Shown here in pieces: positions 18,558-27,131 of a stretch of DNA of 62,230 nt (its first letter is position 1; each line of letters opens with the position of its first letter). The notes beneath the pieces are model-generated. The model saw only the letters and a list, made by a program, of their open reading frames with translations, was not told the DNA's origin and did no database searches. The stretch spans positions 1-62,230 of the forward strand of contig JADMJD010000087.1 in NCBI GenBank assembly GCA_018780805.1, written 5' to 3'. The position numbers and the translations under genes were made by a program. The DNA is from Rubrivivax sp. (GTDB taxonomy: Bacteria > Pseudomonadota > Gammaproteobacteria > Burkholderiales > Burkholderiaceae_C).

Positions 18558-19403
18558 TTGGAAACGCTCGCGACCCTCGCGGGTGGCGATGCCGCCAGCC
18601 CGCAGGTGATCGACCAGGTGGCCGTGGCACGCCTGTACGGCGAGCCGCTGTTCAAGCTGCCGACCGACCTGTACATCCCGCCCGATGCGCTGGAGGTCTT
18701 CCTCGAAGCCTTTGAAGGCCCGCTGGACCTGCTGCTGTACCTGATCCGCAAGCAGAACTTCAACATCCTCGACATCCCGCTGGCCAGCGTGACACGCCAG
18801 TACCTGGATTACGTCGACCAGATCCGCCGCCACAACCTGGAGCTGGCCAGCGAGTACCTGCTGATGGCGGCGATGCTGATCGAGATCAAGAGCCGCATGC
18901 TGCTGCCGCCGAAGAAGTCGGCCGACGGCAGCGAACCCGAAGACCCGCGTGCCGAGTTGGTGCGCCGGCTGATCGAATACGAGCAGATCAAGCTGGCCGC
19001 CGCCGGGCTGGACCGGATCCCGGTGCTGGGCCGCGATTTCCAGCGCGCCCAGGTGCATGTGGAGCAGGCGCTGGAGCCCGTGTGGCCGGCCGTGAACGCC
19101 GACGACCTGCGTGCCGCCTGGGCCGACATCCTCAAGCGCGCCCGGCTGAACCAGCACCACACCATCAGCCGCGAGCAACTCTCGGTGCGCGAGCACATGA
19201 GCATCGTGCTGCGCCGCCTGCAGGGCAAACGTTTCGTGGAGTTCCACGACCTGTTCGACACCCGCCGTGGCACGCCGGTGCTGGTGGTGACCTTCATCGC
19301 GATGCTGGAGCTCTCGCGCGAGCACCTGCTGGAGGTGACGCAGGCCGAAGCCTTTGCGCCGATCTACGTGCGCCTGGCCTATTCGGAGAGGCCCACGGCC
19401 TGA
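18558..19403 (+). CDS. scpA: Segregation and condensation protein A
   Basis: ScpA is the kleisin that bridges SMC heads with ScpB in chromosome segregation. The N-terminal kleisin signature VFLEAFEGPLDLLLYLIRKQ is clear, followed by NILDIPLASVTRQYLDYV and a C-terminal winged helix ending AFAPIYVRLAYSE. The start is not an ATG, because the first in-frame methionine after the DUF3460 stop lies inside the conserved domain (LLMAAMLIEI). TTG 18558 is my choice; CTG 18543 and GTG 18606 are alternatives. The length is then about 281 residues. Its last 25 bases overlap the convergent pseudouridine synthase gene. Confidence 0.85.
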   Translation: METLATLAGGDAASPQVIDQVAVARLYGEPLFKLPTDLYIPPDALEVFLEAFEGPLDLLLYLIRKQNFNILDIPLASVTRQYLDYVDQIRRHNLELASEYLLMAAMLIEIKSRMLLPPKKSADGSEPEDPRAELVRRLIEYEQIKLAAAGLDRIPVLGRDFQRAQVHVEQALEPVWPAVNADDLRAAWADILKRARLNQHHTISREQLSVREHMSIVLRRLQGKRFVEFHDLFDTRRGTPVLVVTFIAMLELSREHLLEVTQAEAFAPIYVRLAYSERPTA

Positions 19404-20305
19404 GCCAGCACACGCCGGCTGACGAAGCGGCGTGTTTCGCCGGTCACCGGATCGGTGAAAACCAGTTCCCGCGCCAGCAGCTGCAGCGGCTGGCTGTAGT
19501 CCGGCTCGGCATCGGGCGCGGGCTCGGGCCACAGCACCGGGTAGATGCGGTCGCCCAGCAGCGGGAGGCCCAAGCTGGCCATGTGCACGCGCAGCTGGTG
19601 CTTGCGGCCGGTGAGCGGCGTCAGCCTGTAGTGACCCAGGCCGTGGCCCAGCCCTTGGCCCAGGCCGCCCTGCTGCGCGATCAGCTCGACCTGCGTGTGC
19701 GCGTTGGGCTCGCCCGGCAGCGTCTGCATCTGCATGAAACCAACGCCTGCCGGCTCTTCGATGCGGCTGCTGACGGTGCAGGGCAAGGCGAGGTCGGCCC
19801 GCCAGGGCGCCACGGCTTCGTACACCTTGTGGGCCAGCCGGTCCCGGAACACCGCGTGGTACGCGTGGCGGGTGGCCGGTTGGACGGTGAAGACCAGCAC
19901 GCCGGCCGTTTCCAGATCGAGCCGGTGCATGGGCACCAGGGTCTCGATGCCCAGCGCGCGCTTCAAGCGCACCAGCGCGGTTTCCTGAAGGTGACGGCCC
20001 GCGGGCGTGACGGGCAGGAAGTGCGGTTTGTCTACCACCACCAGGTGCTCGTCCTGGTGCAGGATGTCCATCGCAAACGGCACCACCGGCTCCGGCGGCA
20101 GCTGGCGCCAGTACCAGAGCACGGCACCGGGCCGCGCCGGGGCATCGGGCGGCAGCGCACGGCCGTCGGCGTCCAGCACCTCGCCCTGCAGCAGCCGGGC
20201 GTGCCAATCGATGCCGGGGCGCAGGCGGGCCGCCAGGAACTGCGCCACGGTGGCCCAGGGGCCGGCGGACACCGCGACGCGGCTGGCGCTGACACCGTCG
20301 CGCAT
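19379..20305 (-). CDS. RluA-family pseudouridine synthase
   Basis: The 308-residue enzyme is expected to isomerise uridine to pseudouridine in RNA. The catalytic motif is MHRLDLETAG with Asp130 as nucleophile. LVVVDKPHFLPVTP and GRKHQLRVHM are further RluA landmarks. ATG 20305 gives a family-like start; a GTG at 20338 would add 11 residues. The last 25 bases overlap the scpA 3' end on the other strand. The specific rRNA or tRNA target cannot be assigned. Confidence 0.9.
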   Translation of the reverse strand: MRDGVSASRVAVSAGPWATVAQFLAARLRPGIDWHARLLQGEVLDADGRALPPDAPARPGAVLWYWRQLPPEPVVPFAMDILHQDEHLVVVDKPHFLPVTPAGRHLQETALVRLKRALGIETLVPMHRLDLETAGVLVFTVQPATRHAYHAVFRDRLAHKVYEAVAPWRADLALPCTVSSRIEEPAGVGFMQMQTLPGEPNAHTQVELIAQQGGLGQGLGHGLGHYRLTPLTGRKHQLRVHMASLGLPLLGDRIYPVLWPEPAPDAEPDYSQPLQLLARELVFTDPVTGETRRFVSRRVLAQAVGLSE

Positions 20306-20356
20306 CGGCGGGGTCCAGGCCGCTCTTGGGCGTGTCACGGGCGCGTCATCGGGGGA

Positions 20357-21175
20357 TCAAAACGCGTCCAGCCGCCGCGCGCGGGCCAGGCGCCAGGCCT
20401 CGCCTTCGTCGGCGGGGTCGAACACCTCGTCGGCGGTGGTGGACGTTTCCTGCAGCTGGGCGTCCAGCGCGATGCGCTTGTCGAACACAAAACACTCGCC
20501 CAACCAGTCTCGCGCGGCATCGGGCAACTGCTCAAAGTAGTTCAGGATGCCCCCTTCGAGTTGCAGCACGTCCAGCCCCAGGCTGCGCAGCCAGGGCGCA
20601 GTCTTGTCGCAGCGGATGCCGCCGGTGCAGTACATCGCGACCGGCCGGCCAGCGTCGCGCCAGGCGGGCGCCTGGTCCTGCACATAGGCCACGAAGTCGC
20701 GGAAGTGGCGCACACCGGGGTCGGCCGCGCCGCGGAAGTGGCCCAGGCGATATTCGAAGTGGTTGCGGTTGTCCAGCAGCACCACGTCGTCCCGGTCCAG
20801 CAGCGCGCGCCATGCGGCCGGGCTGACGTGGCTGGTGTCGTGTTCGTCCGGCGTCGGCAAGTCGGCCTCGCCCGGCAGGCCCAGCGCCACGATCTCGGGT
20901 TTGACCAGCACCTTCAGGCGCGCAAACGGGGGTGTGGTGCAGGCGCTGCGTTTGAAGGGCATGCCGATGAAGGCACCACCCAGCACCTCGGGCCGCTGCA
21001 GCGCGGCCTCGAAGGCCCGCACGGCGGTGTCGGTGCCGGAGACGGCGCCGTTCAGTCCCTCGGCGGCCACCGTGATGGCGCCGAAGAGATCGGCCGCCAG
21101 CGTGCGCAGCGTGGCGGCGGCCGCGGCCGGGTCGGCCACCGGGGTGAAGCGGTAGAAGGCACTGTGCAGCAACAT
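20357..21175 (-). CDS. trhO: tRNA uridine(34) hydroxylase, rhodanese-like
   Basis: The 272-residue protein has an N-terminal ferredoxin-like domain (FYRFTPVADP) and a rhodanese domain. The active-site loop MYCTGGIRCDK holds Cys183 and Cys189, as in TrhO/YceA. TrhO makes 5-hydroxyuridine at the wobble position of some tRNAs, an oxygen-dependent reaction. Family landmarks include GLNGAVSG, PFARLKVLVKPEIVALG, DNRNHFEYRLGHF and LEGGILNYF. It sits 51 bp downstream of the RluA-type gene, so two RNA-modification genes form one minus-strand unit. Confidence 0.92.
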   Translation of the reverse strand: MLLHSAFYRFTPVADPAAAAATLRTLAADLFGAITVAAEGLNGAVSGTDTAVRAFEAALQRPEVLGGAFIGMPFKRSACTTPPFARLKVLVKPEIVALGLPGEADLPTPDEHDTSHVSPAAWRALLDRDDVVLLDNRNHFEYRLGHFRGAADPGVRHFRDFVAYVQDQAPAWRDAGRPVAMYCTGGIRCDKTAPWLRSLGLDVLQLEGGILNYFEQLPDAARDWLGECFVFDKRIALDAQLQETSTTADEVFDPADEGEAWRLARARRLDAF

Positions 21176-21233
21176 GACCCTGCGATTGTCTCAGGGGATA
21201 CTGGCCGGCCATCCTTCACCACCCGCCGCCCCC

Positions 21234-22169
21234 ATGCCCGACGTCGAACTGGAAGTCCTGCCCCGCGACCTGGAACCCTACCGTGCCGGCAACACCGGCG
21301 TCGATTGGGTGCACCGCTTCGCATCCGGCCGCCCCGGCCCGCATGTGCTGGTGAACGCGCTGACACACGGCAACGAGTTCTGCGGCATGGTGGCCGCCTG
21401 CCACCTGCTGGACCACGCGGTGCGGCCGTTGATCGGTACGCTCACCATCAGTTTTGCCAACGTCGCGGCCTACCGCAGCTTCGACGCCACGCGGCCCTTC
21501 GAGAGCCGGCAGCTGGTGCACAACCTGAACCGCATCTGGTCCGATGCCTGGCTGGACGGCCTTGATGACAGCCCCGAGCTGCAGCGCGCCCGCGCCATGC
21601 GTGCGGTGGTGGCCGCGGCCGACCACATCCTGGACCTGCACTCCACCGCGCAGGAGGTGCAGCCCTTCTGGGTCTACCCCGCCTACGGCCGCAATGCCGA
21701 CGCGGCACTGGCCATCGGCCGCCCCGCCGTGCACCTGGTGATGCCGCAGGGCCTGGGCTCGGGCACACCGCTGATCCAGCATGGTCTGCACGGCACCGAC
21801 GGCCACCACGGCGTGGCCCTGGTGGCCGAATGTGGCCAGCACTTCCGCCAGGCCACCAGCGACCTGGCGGTCCAGGTGACGCTGGACTTCCTGGCGCACT
21901 TCGGGCTGATCGAACGCGCAGCCGCCGACCGCCACACCCCGGCACCGCAGCAGCGCTTCGAGCTGATGCAGACCTGGGTGGTCAAACACGACGATTTCCG
22001 CTTCAGCCAGCCGCTGGTGGGGTTCGAGACCTTTGCACAAGGCGAGCTGATTGCGACCGATGGTGCGGAGGAGCTGCGCGCGCCTTGTGACCACTGCACG
22101 GTGTTGATGCCGACGCGCAAAGCCATCGTCGGGCGCGAAGGTGTCTACCTGGCGCGGCCACTCGGCTGA
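21234..22169 (+). CDS. Succinylglutamate desuccinylase/aspartoacylase-family zinc deacylase
   Basis: The 311-residue metallohydrolase has zinc ligands H45-G-N-E48 (THGNEFCG) and H136 (LDLHSTAQ), substrate-binding NLNR (97-100) and general base E199 (LVAECGQH). These match the AstE/ASPA branch of M14 enzymes that cleave N-acyl groups from small molecules. The C-terminal domain is a beta barrel (HDDFRFSQPLVGFETFAQG). ATG 21234 is chosen; an in-frame ATG at 21174 would overlap the start of divergent trhO. No arginine-catabolism genes are nearby, so the substrate remains open. The 3' end overlaps the GNAT gene by 25 bases. Confidence 0.88.
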   Translation: MPDVELEVLPRDLEPYRAGNTGVDWVHRFASGRPGPHVLVNALTHGNEFCGMVAACHLLDHAVRPLIGTLTISFANVAAYRSFDATRPFESRQLVHNLNRIWSDAWLDGLDDSPELQRARAMRAVVAAADHILDLHSTAQEVQPFWVYPAYGRNADAALAIGRPAVHLVMPQGLGSGTPLIQHGLHGTDGHHGVALVAECGQHFRQATSDLAVQVTLDFLAHFGLIERAAADRHTPAPQQRFELMQTWVVKHDDFRFSQPLVGFETFAQGELIATDGAEELRAPCDHCTVLMPTRKAIVGREGVYLARPLG

Positions 22170-22621
22170 GTCAGATCCAGCACCAGGATGTCTTCGTCCT
22201 CGTCCTTCTCCCCCGTCGCCACGAACCCCAGCGATTCGTAGAACGCCCGTGGCGATTGCGGCCCGGGCATGCAGGAGGTGATGAAGGTCTTCAGCGTCGG
22301 GTGCCGCCGCCGCACGTCGGCGATGACCAGTTGCAGCGCCGCGCGGCCCAGACCCTGGCGTTGGCGCGGCTTGTGGACCATGTAGCGCCACAGCAGCACA
22401 CAGGGTTCGGGCGGCGGGTCGGTGCGCAGCGAGCGGTCTTCCAGCATCACGAAGCCCACCGGTTCACCATCGGCGTAGATGGCGCGGAACCAGGCCTCGG
22501 GGTGGAAGTACGCCTGCGCGATGGAGTACACGTTGGGCGCCACGTAGTCGTTGGCCTCGGCGTCCAGCTTGCAGACCGCACCCAGGGTCTGGGCCGTGAC
22601 TTCAGGCAATTCAACTTTCAT
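22145..22621 (-). CDS. GNAT-family N-acetyltransferase
   Basis: The product has 158 residues. Acetyl-CoA binding motif A is visible in PRQRQGLGRAALQL (Q89-G-L-G92). The N-terminus reads YVAPNVYSIAQAYF, a pattern seen in diamine/spermidine acetyltransferase-like proteins, with GFVMLED before the substrate strand. The start is firm: a full AGGAGGT ribosome-binding site lies at 22627-22633. Its ATG overlaps the stop of the upstream membrane protein gene (ATGA), indicating one transcript. The substrate is unknown; a polyamine is a guess. Confidence 0.88.
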   Translation of the reverse strand: MKVELPEVTAQTLGAVCKLDAEANDYVAPNVYSIAQAYFHPEAWFRAIYADGEPVGFVMLEDRSLRTDPPPEPCVLLWRYMVHKPRQRQGLGRAALQLVIADVRRRHPTLKTFITSCMPGPQSPRAFYESLGFVATGEKDEDEDILVLDLTQPSGRAR

Positions 22622-23124
22622 CGCGGACCTCCTGGGTTCAGAGTATGTCGGCTGCCTGCAGCAGCAAAGCGCCGCACCGCCACCGCCCGGGCGCCGAAGC
22701 CACCGCTGAGCAGGCCCAGCACAGCGCTCATCGCGGCGACGAACCACAGCTCGTGCAGGAAACCGGCGTGCACGCCGGCCGCAAAACCCAGCAGGAACTT
22801 GGCGCCGAAGATGCCCAGCATCAGCGCCAGCGGCACCCAGCTGCCGGGCACACGCACCGCGGCGCCGACCAGGGCCATGCCGCGTGACGACACCCGCCGG
22901 GCGCCCCAGAAAACCGAGCTGGCATAGGCCGCAGCCCAGAGCAACAGCACCGCAGGCGCAGCGCCAAAGGCGGACACCACGCCGAACAAGGAAAAGGCGA
23001 ACATGGCCAGCGCGATGCCGGTCACCAGCCCGGGGCGGACATCACGTGTGCGGGACTGGCGTTGCCCCAGCACGAGCAACAGCAACAGGACCAGCGGCAC
23101 CCAGACGGGGATGTAGGCGAACAT
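22618..23124 (-). CDS. Multi-pass inner-membrane protein of unknown function
   Basis: The 168-residue, strongly hydrophobic protein starts MFAYIPVWVPLVLLLLLVLGQ with a conserved-looking QSRTRDVRPG loop, and has four to five membrane segments. It resembles DUF6622-like proteins, but I am not sure of the family. A GGAG site 5 bases before ATG 23124 supports this start. It is translationally coupled to the downstream GNAT gene. Confidence 0.75.
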   Translation of the reverse strand: MFAYIPVWVPLVLLLLLVLGQRQSRTRDVRPGLVTGIALAMFAFSLFGVVSAFGAAPAVLLLWAAAYASSVFWGARRVSSRGMALVGAAVRVPGSWVPLALMLGIFGAKFLLGFAAGVHAGFLHELWFVAAMSAVLGLLSGGFGARAVAVRRFAAAGSRHTLNPGGPR

Positions 23125-23174
23125 GTCAGTCTCCAAGGCGAATCAGCATGGGAACGGACTGTGAGGCGCCGATG

Positions 23175-23192
23175 GCCCGCATGCCAGCGGGC
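23175..23192 (-). terminator. Short GC hairpin after the FAD oxidoreductase gene
   Basis: GCCCGC and GCGGGC are separated by ATGCCA, about 70 bases past the minus-strand FAD oxidoreductase stop. There is no T-tract, so termination is only suggested. Confidence 0.3.
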
Positions 23193-23262
23193 TGCGACGA
23201 AGTGCTGCCGGGCGGCGCCAAATGCCGGCCTGTGCCATCGGCATGACGCGACGGCGCGGCCA

Positions 23263-24426
23263 TCAGATGACGTTGGCCTCCCACAGCGGCCGGTTCTCTG
23301 CGATCCGAGCCGGGAACAGCGGTTGCAAGACCGCACCGCCGGTGCCCGCGATCAAGGCCGCCAGCGCCTGCCCCACCGCCGGCGCCTGCTGCATGCCGTG
23401 GCCGGAGAACCCGCAGGCGGTGTAGGCATTGACATAACCCGGCAGCGGGCCGGCCAGGCCGTTGTGGTCGAAGTGGTTCATCTCGTAATACCCGGCCCAG
23501 GCGCTGCGCACCCGCAGTGCTTCGAAGGCGGGCACACGCGCGGCCAGCACGGGCCAGAGGTGCTCCTCGAACAGGCCGTGGTCGATGGCGTGCAACGGCG
23601 GTTCATCGGGGTCGCCGTCGCGCGGCGGGGCACCCGCCAGGAAACCGCGGCCTTCTGGGCGGAACCACACACCGCTGGGGTCGATGACCAGCGGGCAGCC
23701 GGGCAGTGCCTGCGGACAGTCGAGCACAAACACATCGCGCTTCTTGGGCGACACCGGCAGTGCACAGCCCAGCTGCGCGGCCAGTGGCGCACTCCAGGCG
23801 CCAGCGGCCAGCACGAAGGCGTCCGCTTGAAAGCGGCGCCCCTCGGCCGTGGCCACCGCCGTGACGCGGCCACCTGCCGTGGCCAGCTGCACCGCCTCGG
23901 CGGCCAGGAAGCGTGCGCCGCGGGCGATGGCCTTGCGGCGGAAGGCCTGGTGCAGCGCCGGGCCGTCGAACCAGCCTTCGCCGCTGGCGCCCCAGCTGCC
24001 CAGTGCCAGGTCCTGCACCGCCAGCCACGGCCACTGCTGCCGCAGCGCGGCCGGGTCCAGCAAGCGGGTGTCCGCACCCGCGGTCTGCTGAACCTGCTGG
24101 TTGCTGCGCAGCAGCGGTGCGCCGGCTTCGCTGGCCAGGTAGAGGTAACCCGGCTCTGTCAGGCCGATGTGCGGGGCCTCGCCGTCCACCGCCAGTTCGT
24201 CGCCCACGCGGCGCAGGAAGGCCAGGCTCGCCTGCGAGAGCGCGATGTTCACTGGCTGCGAAAACTGCTGCCGGATCGAGCTGGCCGACAGCGAGCTGGA
24301 CGCGCGGGCGTAGGACGTGTCCCGCTCCATCACGGTGGCCGCAATGCCATGATCACGCGCCAGGAAACACGCGGTGGCCGCACCCATCACACCCCCGCCC
24401 ACGATCACGACATCCCGATTCATCAT
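23263..24426 (-). CDS. FAD-dependent oxidoreductase of the D-amino-acid oxidase (DAO) family
   Basis: The product has 387 residues. The dinucleotide-binding fold is at the N-terminus (VVIVGGGVMGAATA, G10-x-G12-x-x-G15). The C-terminal FAD contact reads ACGFSGHGMQQAPAVG, typical of sarcosine/glycine/D-amino-acid oxidases. It probably oxidises an amino acid or N-methylated amine in the cytoplasm. Its start codon (24426 or 24423) overlaps the start of the divergent ornithine cyclodeaminase-like gene, a pairing that recalls D-proline/hydroxyproline catabolism. That role is inferred from context only. Confidence 0.88.
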   Translation of the reverse strand: MMNRDVVIVGGGVMGAATACFLARDHGIAATVMERDTSYARASSSLSASSIRQQFSQPVNIALSQASLAFLRRVGDELAVDGEAPHIGLTEPGYLYLASEAGAPLLRSNQQVQQTAGADTRLLDPAALRQQWPWLAVQDLALGSWGASGEGWFDGPALHQAFRRKAIARGARFLAAEAVQLATAGGRVTAVATAEGRRFQADAFVLAAGAWSAPLAAQLGCALPVSPKKRDVFVLDCPQALPGCPLVIDPSGVWFRPEGRGFLAGAPPRDGDPDEPPLHAIDHGLFEEHLWPVLAARVPAFEALRVRSAWAGYYEMNHFDHNGLAGPLPGYVNAYTACGFSGHGMQQAPAVGQALAALIAGTGGAVLQPLFPARIAENRPLWEANVI

Positions 24427-25360
24427 GCGAGTCTATGCAGCCGCCGAGGTGCACGCTGCCCTGCCCTGGGGCCCGCTGGTCACCGCCATCGAAGCCGCTT
24501 TCGTGGCCGGTGCCGAGGTGCCGTTGCGCCAGGCACACGCCCTCTCGCCACAGGACACGCTGCTGCTGATGCCAGCGTGGAACCCGCGTGCCATCGTCGT
24601 CAAGCTGGTGACGGTGATGCCGCAGGCTGAATCCACCGTGATGGCCAGCGTCTTGGTGCTGGACCGCCACAGTGGCGAGCCGTTGGCGCTGCTGGACGGC
24701 GAAGCGCTGACGCTGCGCCGCACGGCCGCCACCTCGGCGCTGGCCGCATTGCGGTTGGCGCGGCGGGATGCGCAGACGCTGCTGATCGTCGGCACCGGAC
24801 GGCTGGCGCCCTGGATGGCACGCGCGCACGCGGCGCTGCGGCCGGGGCTGGAGCAGATCCAGGTCTGGGGGCGCGATGCCGCCGCGGCGCAGGCACTGGC
24901 CCTCACGCTGGCCGCCAAGGGCCTGCCGGCGAGCGCCGCGCCGGATCTGCAAACCGCCGTGCGCCAGGCGCACATCGTCAGCTGCGCCACCACGTCGAAC
25001 ACACCGTTGGTGCAGGGCGCGTGGCTGGCGCCGGGCACGCACCTGGACCTGGTGGGCGGCTTCCGGCCCACGATGCGCGAGGCGGACGACGAGGCCGTTT
25101 CCCGCTGCCAGGTGGTGGTCGACACCTTCGCCGGCGCACTGGCCGAAGCCGGGGACCTGACACAACCACTGGCCAGCGGCCGCATCACACGCGAGCACAT
25201 CGTGGCCGATCTGGCGCAGCTGCTGCGCGGCGAGGTTCAGCTGCGAGAGGACGATCAGCGCTGCACGCTGTTCAAGTCGGTCGGCACCGCGCTGGAGGAT
25301 CTGGCGGCGGCGGAACTGGTGGTGTTCGGCGGGCCGTTGCCAGCTGGCAATATCGCCTAA
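24425..25360 (+). CDS. Ornithine cyclodeaminase/mu-crystallin family protein
   Basis: The product has 311 residues. It has the family Lys (VVKLVTV, K60), the GEALTLRRTAATSALA segment and the Rossmann motif LLIVGTGRLAPWMARAH (GTG at 123-125), plus LVGGFRPTMREAD near the C-terminus. Members act as ornithine cyclodeaminases, L-alanine dehydrogenases or delta-1-pyrroline-2-carboxylate reductases. The neighbouring DAO-type oxidase favours the last (inference). The start codons of the two divergent genes share bases (CATCATG at 24421-24427). The TAA stop overlaps the convergent DUF4411 stop by four bases. Confidence 0.88.
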   Translation: MRVYAAAEVHAALPWGPLVTAIEAAFVAGAEVPLRQAHALSPQDTLLLMPAWNPRAIVVKLVTVMPQAESTVMASVLVLDRHSGEPLALLDGEALTLRRTAATSALAALRLARRDAQTLLIVGTGRLAPWMARAHAALRPGLEQIQVWGRDAAAAQALALTLAAKGLPASAAPDLQTAVRQAHIVSCATTSNTPLVQGAWLAPGTHLDLVGGFRPTMREADDEAVSRCQVVVDTFAGALAEAGDLTQPLASGRITREHIVADLAQLLRGEVQLREDDQRCTLFKSVGTALEDLAAAELVVFGGPLPAGNIA

Positions 25361-25842
25361 AAACGCCAACCGCGCGCTTCAATGAAGTCCGCAAGTTTGT
25401 AGCACTCAATGCCCTCTGCTCGACAAACGTCCGGGATGCGGGGGCTGTCCTTCCTGCCGAAGTCTTCTTCACTGACAACGATGACTTGACCAAGCCGAAC
25501 GCGGGCGAGCGCGATGACAAAGGGGTCGCCGCCTGACTTGCCGCGAACCGTGTCTACAAGTCGGGGGTACGTGCCCATGATGTACCGCATGTGTTCTTGC
25601 TGGTCATCGTCAAACTCCACACACAAGTCATTTGCAAGACTCTTGCACCAAGCAAAGACGGCGTCATCCTTTTTCGAGAGCTCGGTCAAAACCTCAACAG
25701 AGGTCACCACCAAACCCTCGCGAACGGCCTCCTCAAGTTTGTCCCAGAAGGAAGGAAAATTCTGAGGACGGTAGACGCGGTTCCACGCATGGATAAGTGA
25801 GCTGGAGTCGAAGCTGTACCGTGCTCTCTCATTCAGCGGCAT
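25357..25842 (-). CDS. DUF4411 (PIN-like) protein, probable toxin of a toxin-antitoxin-like pair
   Basis: The product has 161 residues. The N-terminal YSFDSSSLIHAW places an Asp at the PIN-domain metal position, followed by conserved acidic residues (EVLTELSKKDD, GGDPFVIALA, VVSEEDFG). This layout matches DUF4411, a PIN-like putative RNase family commonly encoded next to HTH plus ImmA/IrrE proteins. It lies 6 bases after the stop of such a gene, on the same strand. Base composition is visibly less GC-rich than the flanks, suggesting horizontal gain. Toxin activity is inferred from family context. Confidence 0.87.
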   Translation of the reverse strand: MPLNERARYSFDSSSLIHAWNRVYRPQNFPSFWDKLEEAVREGLVVTSVEVLTELSKKDDAVFAWCKSLANDLCVEFDDDQQEHMRYIMGTYPRLVDTVRGKSGGDPFVIALARVRLGQVIVVSEEDFGRKDSPRIPDVCRAEGIECYKLADFIEARGWRF

Positions 25843-25848
25843 CTTGCA

Positions 25849-27033
25849 TTACCCCACAAACCGGCGTTGCAGGGCTTCTACATGCTTGACGCGAATACCC
25901 AGATGGCCCGCTACGTCGCTCAGCGTGATCCTGCGCTGAAAGTAGTTGCCGAGCACAAGGCCGACAAATGGTCGACCCAGATTGCTCAACGACTCTTGTG
26001 CCATGTTTCGCTTCATGTCCTTGGCAGGCGAACGCGCCGCCAACTCGCGCTCATGTTCAGCTGCATACTGCGCGATTTTCTCAAAGTAGAAGTCCCACGT
26101 TGCCTGGCGCTGGCCGATCAACCGAAGCAGCAAGGCAGGCCGGCTGACGCCGAACCGACGAGCAACCCGGAGGATGACGTCATCGCTCAGTTGCCGCCGT
26201 CCATCCGTAGCCAGATCAAGTTCAGACAGGATGACATCTTTAGGCATAAGCGCTGCAGCCGCAATGGAATTGCACAGCAACTCAATGTCGGGCGTCTGGA
26301 CCTGCACGAGATCCAGCTTTAAGTCAGACACGCCGCTCTCCCGCAAGGCAACGTGCACGAACTCATGCAACATCGAGAACAGACGGCGCTGAGGCACATC
26401 CTTTCGGTTCACAACCACCACCGGAAGAGTGTCGTAGGCCAGCGCAAAGCCGGATGCCTCACTCTGGGAGACGCGCGAGCTCTGGAACACAAGAACACCC
26501 GAGCGTTCAATGGCCACGCGCCACAAATTGAAGGCCTGCCGCCCGGTGGCGTCGCCGCCCAAGTTCTGCAGATGCGCCGGCTGCAACCCCAGAAACAGGC
26601 GGACCGCTTCTCCCGCCTGTTCGATGTTCTCTACTGCCAGCCGGAAGGGGAACGGCTCGACGGGTTCCTCGAGTTCCGCGCGCAACTCCAGCGCCAGCTC
26701 TCGCCGCTGCTGTGCTGAGCGGATCTCCAGAGTCAACTGTGGGGAGTACGTCCTGTCTTCCCCTAGCGCAGGGCGCCGAAGGTCGCTCAATACCTGGAAG
26801 CGGAGAGGAACCTCCTGAAGGTAAAACACGGCCAGCGGGCGCTTGTAAAGCGCCGCCATACTGCGAAGTTGCGGGACGCTAGGCCGTTCGTCGCCAGCTT
26901 GCGTTTCCCACGCTGCCAGCAAGCCCGGTTCGATCTTCAACGCGGCAGCTGCAGCCTCGCCGGTGAAACCAGCCGAGGTGCGGGCCCACACCAGGATCTC
27001 TGGTTTGACGGTGGCGAAAACACGTTTAGCCAT
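25849..27033 (-). CDS. XRE-type HTH and ImmA/IrrE metallopeptidase-domain protein (antitoxin/regulator candidate)
   Basis: The product has 394 residues from ATG 27033. An N-terminal XRE helix-turn-helix occupies about 10-65. A zinc peptidase domain with HEFVH (H223-E-x-x-H227) and a later ELLCNSIAAAALMP segment match COG2856 (ImmA/IrrE). The C-terminal helices probably bind the partner. It is the upstream gene of a two-gene unit with DUF4411 and may repress its own promoter; a dyad lies just upstream at 27043-27056. The zinc motif is intact, so proteolytic control of the switch is possible. Confidence 0.9.
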   Translation of the reverse strand: MAKRVFATVKPEILVWARTSAGFTGEAAAAALKIEPGLLAAWETQAGDERPSVPQLRSMAALYKRPLAVFYLQEVPLRFQVLSDLRRPALGEDRTYSPQLTLEIRSAQQRRELALELRAELEEPVEPFPFRLAVENIEQAGEAVRLFLGLQPAHLQNLGGDATGRQAFNLWRVAIERSGVLVFQSSRVSQSEASGFALAYDTLPVVVVNRKDVPQRRLFSMLHEFVHVALRESGVSDLKLDLVQVQTPDIELLCNSIAAAALMPKDVILSELDLATDGRRQLSDDVILRVARRFGVSRPALLLRLIGQRQATWDFYFEKIAQYAAEHERELAARSPAKDMKRNMAQESLSNLGRPFVGLVLGNYFQRRITLSDVAGHLGIRVKHVEALQRRFVG

Positions 27034-27042
27034 GTTGGCACG

Positions 27043-27056
27043 GAGTGTACGCACTC
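27043..27056. promoter_or_regulatory. Candidate operator of the ImmA-DUF4411 unit
   Basis: GAGTG-TACG-CACTC is a 5-bp inverted repeat with a 4-base spacer, beginning 9 bases upstream of the ImmA-family ATG. Its position suits autoregulation by the XRE domain, but this is untested. Confidence 0.4.
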
Positions 27057-27075
27057 ACAGTGGCAGTGTGCTGCG

Positions 27076-27127
27076 CGACAACCCGGCCCAACCGGGACCG
27101 CAGCAACCGACCGGAGACAGGTTGTCG
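27076..27127 (-). terminator. Stem-loop after cysE
   Basis: CGACAACC (27076-27083) pairs with GGTTGTCG (27120-27127). Inside is a smaller CCCGG/CCGGG stem that shares bases with the outer one, so the two forms are mutually exclusive. It begins 5 bases past the cysE stop and probably ends that transcript before the acquired pair. Confidence 0.45.
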
Positions 27128-27131
27128 GCGG

